This document shows positions 1 to 8,084 of a DNA stretch of 64,000 nucleotides, piece after piece. Position 1 is the stretch's first letter. Each line of letters starts with the position of its first letter. This DNA comes from Cyclobacteriaceae bacterium. Its GTDB lineage: Bacteria > Bacteroidota > Bacteroidia > Cytophagales > Cyclobacteriaceae. The notes under the pieces are model-generated. The model was not told where the DNA came from, ran no database searches, and saw nothing but the letters and a program-made list of their open reading frames with translations. Made by a program: the position numbers and the translations under genes. Location of the stretch: NCBI GenBank assembly GCA_028281285.1, contig JANQKF010000004.1, positions 1 to 64,000 on the forward strand, given 5' to 3'.

Positions 1-886
1 TGTTCACTTCATTAGTAGGATTCTTGAGCTTGCTCAGAAATATTCTCCAATCTTCAATTTGAGGAGCCGTCTTGTTAGACAGTTTCAACTTGGTAAGGAC
101 CCTTTCGTCCAACTTCTCTTTTCTCATCAGCAGAGGCACATCATAAATAGTTTCAGCATCCAGCGCTTCTATTACAGAGTTGAGTTGCACGTTGCAAAAA
201 AGAGCGAGTTTCTTTCTAATATCAGTCGGTAATGGTTTTTCGGATCGACATACCAACACATCTGGTTGAATCCCTGCTTCCAAGAGTTGTTTAACTGAAT
301 GTTGAGTGGGCTTGGTCTTGAGTTCTTTTGCAGCTTTTAAATAGGGGATAAGCGTAAGATGAATCACCATTGCGTTGTTTTCTCCAACATCCCACTTGGC
401 CTGTCGAACGGCTTCAATAAAAGGAAGGGATTCTATATCACCCACACATCCTCCTATTTCTGTAATAATGATATCGTAATCACCGGTTTGTCCAAGTTTA
501 AAAAAGTTATTCTTGATCTCATCGGTGATATGAGGTATAACCTGAACTGTCTTTCCCAGGTAGTCTCCACGCCTTTCCTTGGTGATGACATTGTTGTAAA
601 TTCTTCCTGTTGTGACATTATTGGCTTGAGAGGTGCGAATATTAAGAAAACGCTCATAGTGCCCTAAATCCAAGTCTGTTTCGGCACCGTCATCTGTGAC
701 ATAACATTCTCCATGCTCATAGGGGTTTAATGTACCTGGATCAATGTTAATGTATGGATCAAACTTCTGAATAGTTACCCTAAAACCACGGGCCTGAAGT
801 AGATTTCCAAGTGAGGCGGCAATTATACCTTTGCCTAGGGAAGATGTTACGCCACCGGTAACAAAAATGTATTTAGCAGATGCCAT
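1..886 (-). CDS. pyrG: CTP synthase, N-terminal part (cut by window edge)
   Basis: Makes CTP from UTP, ATP and glutamine in the cytoplasm. About 295 residues are visible, starting at ATG 884-886 with [20 protein letters not shown], the hallmark synthetase-domain start with its P-loop. Further on are [19 protein letters not shown] and the [20 protein letters not shown] stretch that binds substrate and metal. The sequence runs off the left edge still inside the synthetase domain, so the C-terminal glutamine amidotransferase domain is not seen. A TACCTTTG box lies about 35 bases upstream. The gene diverges from cca. Assignment is secure. Confidence 0.97.
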   Translation of the reverse strand, partial: MASAKYIFVTGGVTSSLGKGIIAASLGNLLQARGFRVTIQKFDPYINIDPGTLNPYEHGECYVTDDGAETDLDLGHYERFLNIRTSQANNVTTGRIYNNVITKERRGDYLGKTVQVIPHITDEIKNNFFKLGQTGDYDIIITEIGGCVGDIESLPFIEAVRQAKWDVGENNAMVIHLTLIPYLKAAKELKTKPTQHSVKQLLEAGIQPDVLVCRSEKPLPTDIRKKLALFCNVQLNSVIEALDAETIYDVPLLMRKEKLDERVLTKLKLSNKTAPQIEDWRIFLSKLKNPTNEVN

Positions 887-920
887 AAGTATGTGTAAAC
901 AGAAAAGAACTTATGGGACA

Positions 921-928
921 CAAAGGTA
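921..928 (-). promoter_or_regulatory. Bacteroidota-type -7 box for pyrG
   Basis: Reading the minus strand gives TACCTTTG, an exact match to the TAnnTTTG -7 consensus of the Bacteroidota primary sigma factor. It lies 35 bases before the pyrG start codon. I see no clear TTTG at -33. Confidence 0.55.
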
Positions 929-993
929 GTATTTTTCGATTGAATATTTCGGGAAGGTAGAAATTTGTGTGATGCCCTATTTTTGTACCCATC

Positions 994-1024
994 TTGGCTC
1001 AGTATGATTAAGTACTTAACTTTG
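994..1024 (+). promoter_or_regulatory. Promoter for cca
   Basis: TTG at 994-996, a 20-base spacer, and TAACTTTG at 1017-1024 match the Bacteroidota TTG-N19-21-TAnnTTTG promoter. Transcription would begin near 1030, about 20 bases before the GTG start of cca. Confidence 0.6.
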
Positions 1025-1049
1025 CCCACCTTAAAGGATTTCGGGTATA

Positions 1050-2468
1050 GTGAACCTTAAAAAACACCTTTCTGACCCAATTTTTAAAACTGTCTCTATT
1101 GCCGCAAGTGATATGAATCAGGATGTCTATGCAGTTGGTGGGTTCGTAAGAGATATACTGTTAGGAAAAGATTCCAAAGATCTGGACTTTGTGACGGTGG
1201 GTAGTGGGATAAGTCTTGCGAAATCGGTTGCCAGCAAGTTGGGGCCCAAGACCAAGCTTTCGGTGTTTAAGAATTTCGGCACGGCAATGGTCAAATCCAG
1301 GGATTTGGAGCTGGAGTTTGTGGGCGCACGAAAAGAATCTTATAGAAAAGATTCAAGGAAACCAATTGTAGAGGATGGAACACTTGAAGATGATCAGAAC
1401 AGGAGGGATTTTACCATCAACGCAATGGCGATAAGCCTGAATCCAAACAATTATGGTGAATTGGTAGACCCTTTTGGAGGTATAAAAGACTTGAAGGGAA
1501 AAGTGATTCGGACTCCTCTCGATCCGGAGATTACCTTTTCGGACGATCCTTTGAGAATGATGAGGGCGATTCGTTTTGCTGCACAGCTGAAATTTGATAT
1601 CGAACCTGATACTTTTGAGGGAATCACCAAAATGGTTGATAGAATTGAAATCGTTTCTAAGGAGCGTATCGCAGGAGAGTTGAACAAGATCATTCTTTCA
1701 GACAAGCCATCTTATGGGTTCAAGCTATTGTTTTTCTCTGGACTTCTAAAAAAGATTTTCCCAGAGATGGTCGATCTGCAGGGTGTTCAAACTATTAATG
1801 ATAAATCTCACAAAGACAATTTTTATCATACACTTCAGGTCCTTGATAATATTTCTGAAAACACCGATGATCTTTGGCTGAGATGGGCTGCAATTCTTCA
1901 TGATATTGCCAAGCCGGCAACCAAGAGATTCAACAAGAAAATAGGTTGGACCTTTCATGGACATGAAGATAAAGGAGCACGGATGGTGCCAGGAATTTTC
2001 AGAAGGATGAAGTTGCCTATGAACGAGCATATGCGCTTCGTCCAGAAGTTGGTGAGACTCCATTTGAGGCCAATAGCCTTGGTAAAAGATCATATCACCG
2101 ATTCTGCCATTCGAAGACTATTGTTTGAAGCCGGAGAGGATACCGAGGCGCTTATGACGCTTTGTAGGGCTGATATTACGTCCAAGAATCACAATAAGGT
2201 TCAGCGCTATTTACAGAATTTTGATAAAGTAGAGAGACGAATGGTAGAAGTAGAGGAAAAGGATAAAATTCGTAACTTTCAGCCCGTAATCACCGGAGAA
2301 ATGATCATGGAGACCTTTGACTTGAGTCCAGGTCGCGAAATCGGTGAGATTAAAGAAGCACTAAAAGAAGCGGTACTCGAAGGGAAAATCCGAAATGAGA
2401 TCAGCGAAGCCAGAGACTTCATGTTGAAGTTAGGAAGGGAAAAAGGATTGAAAGTTGTTAAAGAATAG
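1050..2468 (+). CDS. cca: CCA tRNA nucleotidyltransferase with HD domain
   Basis: Adds or repairs the 3' CCA end of tRNAs, needed here because the three tRNA genes in this window do not encode CCA. The N-terminal nucleotidyltransferase head shows GGFVRD (residues 30-35) and the metal-binding DLD (44-46), then RRDFTINA (118-125). The C-terminal half has an HD phosphohydrolase motif, ILHDIAKP, at 282-289. Length 472 is usual for the HD-containing class. The start is GTG at 1050, preceded by AAAGGA at 1033-1038. A TPR gene follows after 15 bases, probably cotranscribed. Poly(A) polymerase is the alternative family reading but is less likely in this phylum. Confidence 0.93.
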   Translation: MNLKKHLSDPIFKTVSIAASDMNQDVYAVGGFVRDILLGKDSKDLDFVTVGSGISLAKSVASKLGPKTKLSVFKNFGTAMVKSRDLELEFVGARKESYRKDSRKPIVEDGTLEDDQNRRDFTINAMAISLNPNNYGELVDPFGGIKDLKGKVIRTPLDPEITFSDDPLRMMRAIRFAAQLKFDIEPDTFEGITKMVDRIEIVSKERIAGELNKIILSDKPSYGFKLLFFSGLLKKIFPEMVDLQGVQTINDKSHKDNFYHTLQVLDNISENTDDLWLRWAAILHDIAKPATKRFNKKIGWTFHGHEDKGARMVPGIFRRMKLPMNEHMRFVQKLVRLHLRPIALVKDHITDSAIRRLLFEAGEDTEALMTLCRADITSKNHNKVQRYLQNFDKVERRMVEVEEKDKIRNFQPVITGEMIMETFDLSPGREIGEIKEALKEAVLEGKIRNEISEARDFMLKLGREKGLKVVKE

Positions 2469-2483
2469 AGTTAATCAAAGACA

Positions 2484-3188
2484 ATGAGAAGAATAACATA
2501 TTTGCTAGCGGTGGTCTTCCTGGTAATGGGCACCAAGGCAAACGGACAAACACAAAAACAGGACAGTGTCTATTTTGCCAGAGAATATCTCCAGGGAATG
2601 GCAATTCTAAACAAAGCTCGGGCCTTCAATGATATTGATATGGAAAAGGAGGCACTGTATAAATTGTTGGTATTGGACGAGAGAGATACCTCTGTTTTAA
2701 TGAGTTTAGCACAACTTTACTTCAATTCTGGCAACTTTACTTCAAGTGTGTTGGTAAGCCTCGACTTTCTCAATAAGCATCCGGGAAACATTACCGCTCT
2801 GGAAATTGCAGCATTAAGCTATGAACAGCTTCGGATTTATGATAAAGCCGTTCAGTTTTATGAAGACTTATACCTGCGTAGACAGAATATCAATGTGCTT
2901 TATCAAATAGCTTATTTGCAGTATGCACTGAAAAGATTTGATGAATCCTCAAATAACCTGAACATTCTGGAATCGAAATCTGAGGGAGCTGCAAACATGC
3001 AGTTTCCGAAAGCAGATGGTGCAGTTCAGGAGGTGCCTGTAATGGCAGCGGTTCTAAATTTGAAGGGGCTTATAGCGAAGGAACAAGGCAATACTGAAGA
3101 AGCAAAACGAATGTTCAATGAAGCTATTAAACTAGCTCCGGACTTTGAAGCACCAAAGATCAGCATTGAAGAGATTAACAAGGGCTAG
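2484..3188 (+). CDS. Exported tetratricopeptide-repeat protein
   Basis: A 234-residue protein with a cleavable signal peptide (residues 1-22, hydrophobic core LLAVVFLVMG) followed by helical TPR-like repeats from about residue 35 to the end, for example LLVLDERDTSVLMSLAQLYF and the final GLIAKEQGNTEEAKRMFNEA. TPR proteins serve as protein-interaction scaffolds; the partner is unknown. The repeats place it in the periplasm or on a membrane surface. It follows cca by 15 bases, and a strong terminator ends the unit at 3210. No enzymatic motif is visible. Confidence 0.8.
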   Translation: MRRITYLLAVVFLVMGTKANGQTQKQDSVYFAREYLQGMAILNKARAFNDIDMEKEALYKLLVLDERDTSVLMSLAQLYFNSGNFTSSVLVSLDFLNKHPGNITALEIAALSYEQLRIYDKAVQFYEDLYLRRQNINVLYQIAYLQYALKRFDESSNNLNILESKSEGAANMQFPKADGAVQEVPVMAAVLNLKGLIAKEQGNTEEAKRMFNEAIKLAPDFEAPKISIEEINKG

Positions 3189-3209
3189 TAGAAACAATAT
3201 TCTCTGACA

Positions 3210-3240
3210 AAGGCGTCCTAATCAAGGATGCCTTTTTTTA
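3210..3240 (+). terminator. Rho-independent terminator after the cca/TPR unit
   Basis: AAGGCGTCC (3210-3218) pairs with GGATGCCTT (3226-3234) with one G-T wobble and a seven-base loop, followed by a T run at 3233-3239. Confidence 0.85.
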
Positions 3241-3281
3241 TTACCTTCATATTGCAACCCTAACCAATTTATCTTGTCTTT

Positions 3282-3860
3282 ATGACGGATTTGGAAAGCA
3301 CGGTACCGAAATATCAGAATCTCCATCAGGATATCATTGATGATTGCTTGGGTGGTAGCCGAAAAGCACAATATGAGCTATATAAGCTCTACTCAAAGGC
3401 GATGTACAATACTGCGTTAAGGATTACTAATGATGAAATGGAGGCCGAAGATGTACTGCAAGAATCCTTTGTTAGTGCTTTCAGAAATCTAGAGTCATAC
3501 AAAGGAACGGCTTCGTTTGGAAGTTGGCTCAAGAGAATTGTGGTGAATAATGCCATAAACCTTGTCAAGAAAAGAAGGATTGACTTTGAATCTGTTGACG
3601 ACTATGGCGAATTCGATGATCGATATGAGATCGATCCGGCACTGGAAAATCAGTATGATGTCACTAAAGTAAAAAGAGGCATTGAGGAACTTCCTGAAGG
3701 ATACAAAGTGGTACTGACTTTGTATTTATTGGAAGGTTATGACCATAAGGAGATTGGAGAGATTCTTGGGATTACAGAGTCCACGTCAAAATCTCAGTTT
3801 AACAGGTCGAAGAAGAAACTAAGAGAGATTTTAAAAGATCATTTGCAGTATGCAGGATAG
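3282..3860 (+). CDS. ECF-type RNA polymerase sigma factor
   Basis: A 192-residue sigma-70 family protein of the extracytoplasmic-function class, which redirects RNA polymerase to stress or envelope genes. Region 2 spans about residues 25-90 (EDVLQESFVSAFRNLESYKG is the typical core) and region 4 about 130-187 (GYDHKEIGEILGITESTSKS helix-turn-helix). There is no long C-terminal domain. The start codon lies very near TATCTTG (about 3270), so the mRNA may be short-leadered. The next gene overlaps its end by 11 bases and encodes a membrane protein, the usual position for an anti-sigma factor. Confidence 0.92.
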   Translation: MTDLESTVPKYQNLHQDIIDDCLGGSRKAQYELYKLYSKAMYNTALRITNDEMEAEDVLQESFVSAFRNLESYKGTASFGSWLKRIVVNNAINLVKKRRIDFESVDDYGEFDDRYEIDPALENQYDVTKVKRGIEELPEGYKVVLTLYLLEGYDHKEIGEILGITESTSKSQFNRSKKKLREILKDHLQYAG

Positions 3861-4389
3861 ATTGGAAGAATTTATAAAAGAAAACAGAGCTCAGTTCGAT
3901 ACGGAAGAGCCACGGCATTCTGTCTGGGAGAAGATCGATGTGGAGCTTAGTGATAAGAAAGTCAAAACGCTTAACTCTGGAATGTGGTTTTGGAAAGCGG
4001 CTGTGGTTATTTTAATTGGCGCAGTTACTTTTTTGATGATTGATCGATACAATGTGGAACCTGCTCTGGCAGATGAAATCACCACATTGGATGAATTCAA
4101 GGATTTGGAGACCTTTTACACTTCGTTAATCACGGAGAAAAAATCGAAGATTGACAGTGAAATTGCTTCAGACGAATTCTTCACATTCCTTGAAACTGAT
4201 ATTCAGGAAATAGATGCGATCTATGCGGAATTGAAAAAGACTTTTGATGAAGATCAGGAAACACCGATTGTTCTAAATGCCCTGGTGCACCTTCTAAGAC
4301 AAAAGTTACATTTGTTGAGCTCTCAGCTTGATGCCATTAATGAAGTAAAGAGTGACGGAGGAACTGTCACAGATGTCAGTTCACTTTAG
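3850..4389 (+). CDS. Membrane protein, probable anti-sigma partner
   Basis: 179 residues with a cytoplasmic N-terminus (1-44), one transmembrane segment at about 46-64 (FWKAAVVILIGAVTFLMI) and an extracytoplasmic helical C-terminus. The ATG lies inside the last codons of the sigma gene (11-base overlap), implying translational coupling. The N-terminal segment LEEFIKENRAQFDTEEP resembles the start of many Bacteroidota proteins encoded next to ECF sigmas, and lacks the HxxxCxxC zinc motif. The anti-sigma role is inferred from position and topology. Its 3' end overlaps the convergent FtsE-like gene by 14 bases. Confidence 0.7.
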   Translation: MQDRLEEFIKENRAQFDTEEPRHSVWEKIDVELSDKKVKTLNSGMWFWKAAVVILIGAVTFLMIDRYNVEPALADEITTLDEFKDLETFYTSLITEKKSKIDSEIASDEFFTFLETDIQEIDAIYAELKKTFDEDQETPIVLNALVHLLRQKLHLLSSQLDAINEVKSDGGTVTDVSSL

Positions 4390-5086
4390 GTGCTATGGAT
4401 TCTGTTGAAGCAGAATCCGTCAACTGACCATTCTCGCATTTCAAGGTTCTTTTAGGGTAGTTATTGATCAGACCATAATCATGAGTGGCCATTAATATGG
4501 CTGTGCCACTCTTGTTGATTTCCATAAAGGTTTTGAAAATGCCATCCGAAACTTCTGGATCCAGATTTCCTGTTGGCTCGTCAGCAATGAGTAGCAAGGG
4601 TTCGTTGATAAGTGCCCTGGCTATGACTACCCGCTGCTGCTCTCCTCCTGATAGCTGGTGAGGCATTTTATTGGAAACGGCACCCAGTCCAACCCGCATT
4701 AATACTTCAGACATCCGTGTTTTCATTTTGGACTTGTCCTTCCAACCTGTGGCCTTCATCACGAAATAGATGTTTTCAGCTACAGTTCGATCTCCGAAAA
4801 GCTCAAAATCCTGGAAGACAATTCCTAGTTTACGTCTTAAAAGAGGGATCTGTTTGGGCTTGATTTTTCCAACATCAAACCCTGCCAATTGAATGTTTCC
4901 CATTCGTAGTGGGAGATCACAATAAAGAGTCTTCAATAAAGAGCTTTTCCCACTTCCGGTTCGTCCTACGATATAGACAAATTCACCCTTGGCAATCTTG
5001 ATGCTGACGTCATTAAGTACCGTTTTTTCATCCTGAAAGATGCAGGCATTTTCAATATGAACTATTGGCTCGGAAGAGAAAGACAT
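4376..5086 (-). CDS. ABC transporter ATPase, FtsE-like
   Basis: A 236-residue ABC ATPase. Visible motifs are Walker [10 protein letters not shown] (41-49), the Q-loop VFQDFELF, signature LSGGEQQRV, Walker [15 protein letters not shown] and the switch histidine in MATHDYG. The overall pattern, including DEPTGNLDP and the short length, fits FtsE, which works with FtsX to couple ATP hydrolysis to septal peptidoglycan hydrolases. No ftsX neighbour is present here, although four FtsX-type permeases lie at the other end of the window. It is the last gene of an operon with fsa and a small conserved protein (3-base gap). Confidence 0.85.
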   Translation of the reverse strand: MSFSSEPIVHIENACIFQDEKTVLNDVSIKIAKGEFVYIVGRTGSGKSSLLKTLYCDLPLRMGNIQLAGFDVGKIKPKQIPLLRRKLGIVFQDFELFGDRTVAENIYFVMKATGWKDKSKMKTRMSEVLMRVGLGAVSNKMPHQLSGGEQQRVVIARALINEPLLLIADEPTGNLDPEVSDGIFKTFMEINKSGTAILMATHDYGLINNYPKRTLKCENGQLTDSASTESIAPKVN

Positions 5087-5089
5087 GGA

Positions 5090-5356
5090 TCAGATTTCGA
5101 GTTTCTGTAATTTACCAAAAGGTAAAGCATTAATCACATTTTCTAACGCTTCTTCTTTACCTTCCAGTCCATATTTTTCCAACTTTTTTAGAGGACGGTC
5201 TGCACGGAAATAGGCGATGAGCACAAAATTCTCGTCTCTTAACTGAATGTAGTCAGGAATTTTTGCCTTGCCTTTGACCTTAATGATATACATCGGATCG
5301 AATTGTGAATCTTTGACGGATTCATAACCCGATGTCCGCCCAATTGTTTTATCCAT
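5090..5356 (-). CDS. Small conserved protein between fsa and ftsE-like
   Basis: 88 residues when started at ATG 5354-5356, which overlaps the fsa stop by 8 bases. A longer reading to 5389 would run far into fsa and is less likely. The protein has no signal peptide or membrane segment. Its core, [20 protein letters not shown], followed by [14 protein letters not shown], looks like a compact alpha/beta fold. I do not recognise a named family. Tight coupling on both sides makes it a genuine gene, and it probably has a housekeeping role. Confidence 0.75.
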   Translation of the reverse strand: MDKTIGRTSGYESVKDSQFDPMYIIKVKGKAKIPDYIQLRDENFVLIAYFRADRPLKKLEKYGLEGKEEALENVINALPFGKLQKLEI

Positions 5357-6005
5357 TGGCCTTGGCGTGATCTGCAAGAAACTGGGCAAGTCCCTTATCC
5401 GTTAATGGGTGATTCAAAAGACCGGTAATCACTTTTAGTGGACAAGTCGCTACATCTGCCCCGATTTCAGCACACTGGATGAGGTGCATGGTATGACGAA
5501 TGGATGCAGCTAAGACTTCGGTACCAAACCCATAGTTTTCATAGATAGATACTATCTGATCGATAAGGTCCAGTCCGTCAAATGAAATGTCATCCAATCG
5601 GCCAATAAACGGAGAAACATAAGACGCTCCAGCTTTGGCCGCCAAAATTGCCTGGCCGGCAGAAAATACTAAGGTGCAGTTTGTTCGGATTCCTTCTGAG
5701 GAGAAATGCTTGATCGCTTTGACTCCATCTTTGATCATGGGCACTTTCACTACAATCTTATCATCGATTTTGGCCAGTTCTTTCCCTTCCCGAATGATGC
5801 CATCATAGTCAGTAGCAATTACCTCGGCACTCACATTATTATCGACAATATCACAAATGGCTTTGTAGTGCGCCCTGACATTCTCTTCTCCGGAGATTCC
5901 TTCCTTGGCCATTAAGGATGGATTAGTAGTCACTCCGTCAAGTACGCCTAAGTCGTAAGCTTCCTGGATGTCATTAAGATTTGCGGTGTCGATAAAGAAC
6001 TTCAT
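5349..6005 (-). CDS. fsa: Fructose-6-phosphate aldolase / transaldolase-like protein
   Basis: A 218-residue class I aldolase of the short transaldolase (TalC/FSA) subfamily. It either interconverts fructose 6-phosphate with dihydroxyacetone and glyceraldehyde 3-phosphate or acts as a transaldolase in the pentose phosphate pathway. The start [16 protein letters not shown] and the [13 protein letters not shown] motif (24-36) are diagnostic. The Schiff-base lysine is expected in IVVKVPM (about residue 87). First gene of the fsa / small protein / ABC ATPase operon, with a TAGATTTG promoter box about 30 bases upstream. Sequence alone does not separate aldolase from transaldolase activity. Confidence 0.92.
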   Translation of the reverse strand: MKFFIDTANLNDIQEAYDLGVLDGVTTNPSLMAKEGISGEENVRAHYKAICDIVDNNVSAEVIATDYDGIIREGKELAKIDDKIVVKVPMIKDGVKAIKHFSSEGIRTNCTLVFSAGQAILAAKAGASYVSPFIGRLDDISFDGLDLIDQIVSIYENYGFGTEVLAASIRHTMHLIQCAEIGADVATCPLKVITGLLNHPLTDKGLAQFLADHAKANG

Positions 6006-6036
6006 TCGATTGGTTTTTGGATTGAAAATTTAAGTG

Positions 6037-6044
6037 CAAATCTA
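6037..6044 (-). promoter_or_regulatory. -7 box for the fsa operon
   Basis: TAGATTTG on the minus strand, an exact TAnnTTTG match, 32 bases upstream of the fsa start. Confidence 0.5.
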
Positions 6045-6164
6045 AGGATTAGATTGATACTTTTTGCACGAAATACAGAAGTCGTTTTTTAAAGGATGGA
6101 GCCTGTCATATTTCTCGGTAAACTTCCCACTATGTTCGAAATGACATTTGATCGTATTGAAAAG

Positions 6165-6794
6165 CTATTCCCCGTACTTATCAATCTTTTTGGTAGGGAC
6201 AATAGAGTCTAAAATGGCAATGTAGCCATCCTTCACCAGTGATTTGATGCTCTGAGGAAGCAGAAACTGAATCCCTTCCCCGGGCATTGAAAACCAAGGT
6301 ATTGCTTTACCCTTCAGGACATTGGGGATGTCTTTGGTGACCTCGAATTTGTAATAGGTTCTCGACTTGGAAGACGCAGGAAGTGCCCGTTCTTTGAATG
6401 GTGTTCCGGTAGGAGCTACAAAGGTTCCCCAAAGACTGCCATAACGGTCTATCCTAGTATCATCTTTGAGTACTATGGTATCAACACTGATGAACCCATC
6501 AGCTGGTGGGTATTGTCCATTGAGATCGTTCTTTTCAAAATAGGTTTCCAGCTTATCCCATTTTTCTGTTTTCCATAGCTTCCAGGCTTTTCGCATGGCC
6601 AGGGGCAGGGTATCCAAACTTGAAGTTAACTTTTGAAAGGATTCGAAAGTCACCCCTCGAACGGTATCCGAAAGAGATGATATCCATAATTGTTCTTCAG
6701 GATGAATTGATAAAGAATAATGAGTTTTAAAGCTTGATGCTCCTAGAGTTATGACCAGACTGAGCAACAAGAGCGTTTTGGTAGGAGAGATCAT
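6165..6794 (-). CDS. Exported protein with TNT-like NAD glycohydrolase domain
   Basis: 209 residues with a signal peptide or membrane anchor at 6-22 and a C-terminal domain (about 92-208) that reads like the tuberculosis necrotizing toxin (TNT) family, whose founding member hydrolyses NAD+. Family landmarks in order: YPPADGFI (95-102), IDRYGSLWGTF (115-125, R117), GTPFKERALP (130-139, R136), AIPWFSMPGEGIQF (164-177, Q176) and a closing helix before DGYI. Arg and Gln at matching places are catalytic in characterised TNT. The linker at 40-90 is helical. No small immunity-like gene adjoins it. The domain call is from memory of the family pattern. Confidence 0.78.
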   Translation of the reverse strand: MISPTKTLLLLSLVITLGASSFKTHYSLSIHPEEQLWISSLSDTVRGVTFESFQKLTSSLDTLPLAMRKAWKLWKTEKWDKLETYFEKNDLNGQYPPADGFISVDTIVLKDDTRIDRYGSLWGTFVAPTGTPFKERALPASSKSRTYYKFEVTKDIPNVLKGKAIPWFSMPGEGIQFLLPQSIKSLVKDGYIAILDSIVPTKKIDKYGE

Positions 6795-6879
6795 TTTAGG
6801 CCTTTTAATCTTAAAAAATATTTAAATATCAATATAGTGAAAATCGTATTTTGTACATTGAAATAATCCGATCTATTCT

Positions 6880-7689
6880 ATGTCGACCATTGCCATCAAT
6901 TTGCCCAAACGCCTTAAAGGTTTTTCCGAGGCGGATACCAGATCTGATTCATTGGGATTTGTGCCTCCGGGAGATTATGAGGTACTGGATCTTAAAGAAA
7001 ATCATCCTACTACAGACACTGATTATGCCAAACTGAAAGTTAATAACAAAGGGGAGGTATGGGTATGCACGCGCTGGAAGGATAATCACTACGCTGAATT
7101 TGCTTCGGGACCCACAGAAGGTACATCGACTCCTGATCTAATTGATGTATCGATTCCAAAGATTGAATTTTCAGATGGCGATGCGGTTGATGAAATTATA
7201 CTGGTTGAGGAACTGAAGTCTTACGATGGATTCACTTATGATCTCCATAACCCTACCTATCCTCATGATCTTCCGGGAATCAGCGTGCCAAAAGGTCCTC
7301 CTTATCAGAATAACTGCTGCACTTTCGCAGAAGGCCTGACGGTAAAGGCATTTGCCGATACTCTTCCTGGTTTTGAATGGAACAATCATCGCCACGGGCA
7401 GATGATGATCTTTTCTGATCAGGACTACTTCTCACCGGTAACTGCAGCCGTTGAATCCGGGATGGCTATTGCAAATGATGATGTTGATTCACCACCTCCA
7501 CCATGGACCTTGATTCAGGGTTGGAAAAAGCAATGGTCCGGAGGGCATACTTTTATTTTAGTAGATCATCATCCGGGCACTGATAGAATTCTTACACTGG
7601 AATCAAACAAAGCATATTCCCTCAATGGTGTCGGATTTAGAAAAATCGGTATGGCTTCTGATTTCAACCACAAACCACCTGAGAAGTAG
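6880..7689 (+). CDS. SH3-like plus NlpC/P60-like cysteine hydrolase, apparently truncated by an in-frame TAG
   Basis: 269 residues without a signal peptide. Residues 24-66 resemble a bacterial SH3 domain (GDYEVLDL, then YAKLKVNNKGEVWVCTRW). Residues 140-260 resemble a papain-fold amidase: candidate nucleophile C146 or C147 in YQNNCCTFAEGL and candidate histidine H223 in SGGHTFILVDHH, followed by the TLESNKAYSLNG strand. Such proteins usually cut peptidoglycan or related amides. The frame stays open for 35 more codons after TAG 7687-7689, so the annotated end may be a nonsense mutation. Divergent from the TNT protein. The hydrolase call is inference. Confidence 0.65.
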   Translation: MSTIAINLPKRLKGFSEADTRSDSLGFVPPGDYEVLDLKENHPTTDTDYAKLKVNNKGEVWVCTRWKDNHYAEFASGPTEGTSTPDLIDVSIPKIEFSDGDAVDEIILVEELKSYDGFTYDLHNPTYPHDLPGISVPKGPPYQNNCCTFAEGLTVKAFADTLPGFEWNNHRHGQMMIFSDQDYFSPVTAAVESGMAIANDDVDSPPPPWTLIQGWKKQWSGGHTFILVDHHPGTDRILTLESNKAYSLNGVGFRKIGMASDFNHKPPEK

Positions 7690-7797
7690 TGGGAAAAAGA
7701 AGAAGTCTGGACCTGGGAAAAAATAAAAGAGGTTTACACGTATCGTGCAATGGCCACATTGAAAGTCAAAAACCGAAGTTGGTCAGGCCTTAGTTAA
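7690..7797 (+). other. In-frame continuation of the 6880 gene beyond its TAG codon
   Basis: Directly after the stop, the same frame reads 35 sense codons, beginning WEKEEVWTWEKIKEVYTYRA and ending in NRSWSGLS, before TAA at 7795-7797. The composition (Trp, Lys, Glu) is protein-like, and AMATLKVKNRSW looks like a final beta strand. A TGG to TAG change would explain the interruption. Confidence 0.6.
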
Positions 7798-8084
7798 ACC
7801 ATATTCTTCTTACGAAGACTACTCCAAATACCTGATTTTTTCTCATTGCTTGAAGCGTTGTTGGTTTTAGTACAGTCTTTATGATTGAACGTGATGTTCA
7901 GTTGAGGAGAGACTGTTAGTTCGACCAAAGGAGAGGCTTATCACTGCTATGATTAAGAATTTGATTGATATCTGATTCTTAAGTGTGTATATCAACATTC
8001 CTGCATCAGGGTAGTGATTTGAAAACGGCCAAAGTCGCTTCTTCCGCGCATTGTGTTCGATTTTAACACTTATGCCTCAAACTA
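7798..8084. other. Non-coding gap with an inverted repeat
   Basis: No convincing gene. TTAAGAAT (7953-7960) and ATTCTTAA (7975-7982) form a perfect eight-base inverted repeat around a 14-base loop, which could be a weak stem-loop or a protein site upstream of the DUF4249/TonB pair. No clear TAnnTTTG box was found near 8085. Confidence 0.4.

Noticed and set aside
359-667. Plus-strand ORF of 102 codons at the left edge
   Set aside because: It is antisense to pyrG, whose protein sequence is conserved and uninterrupted on the minus strand.
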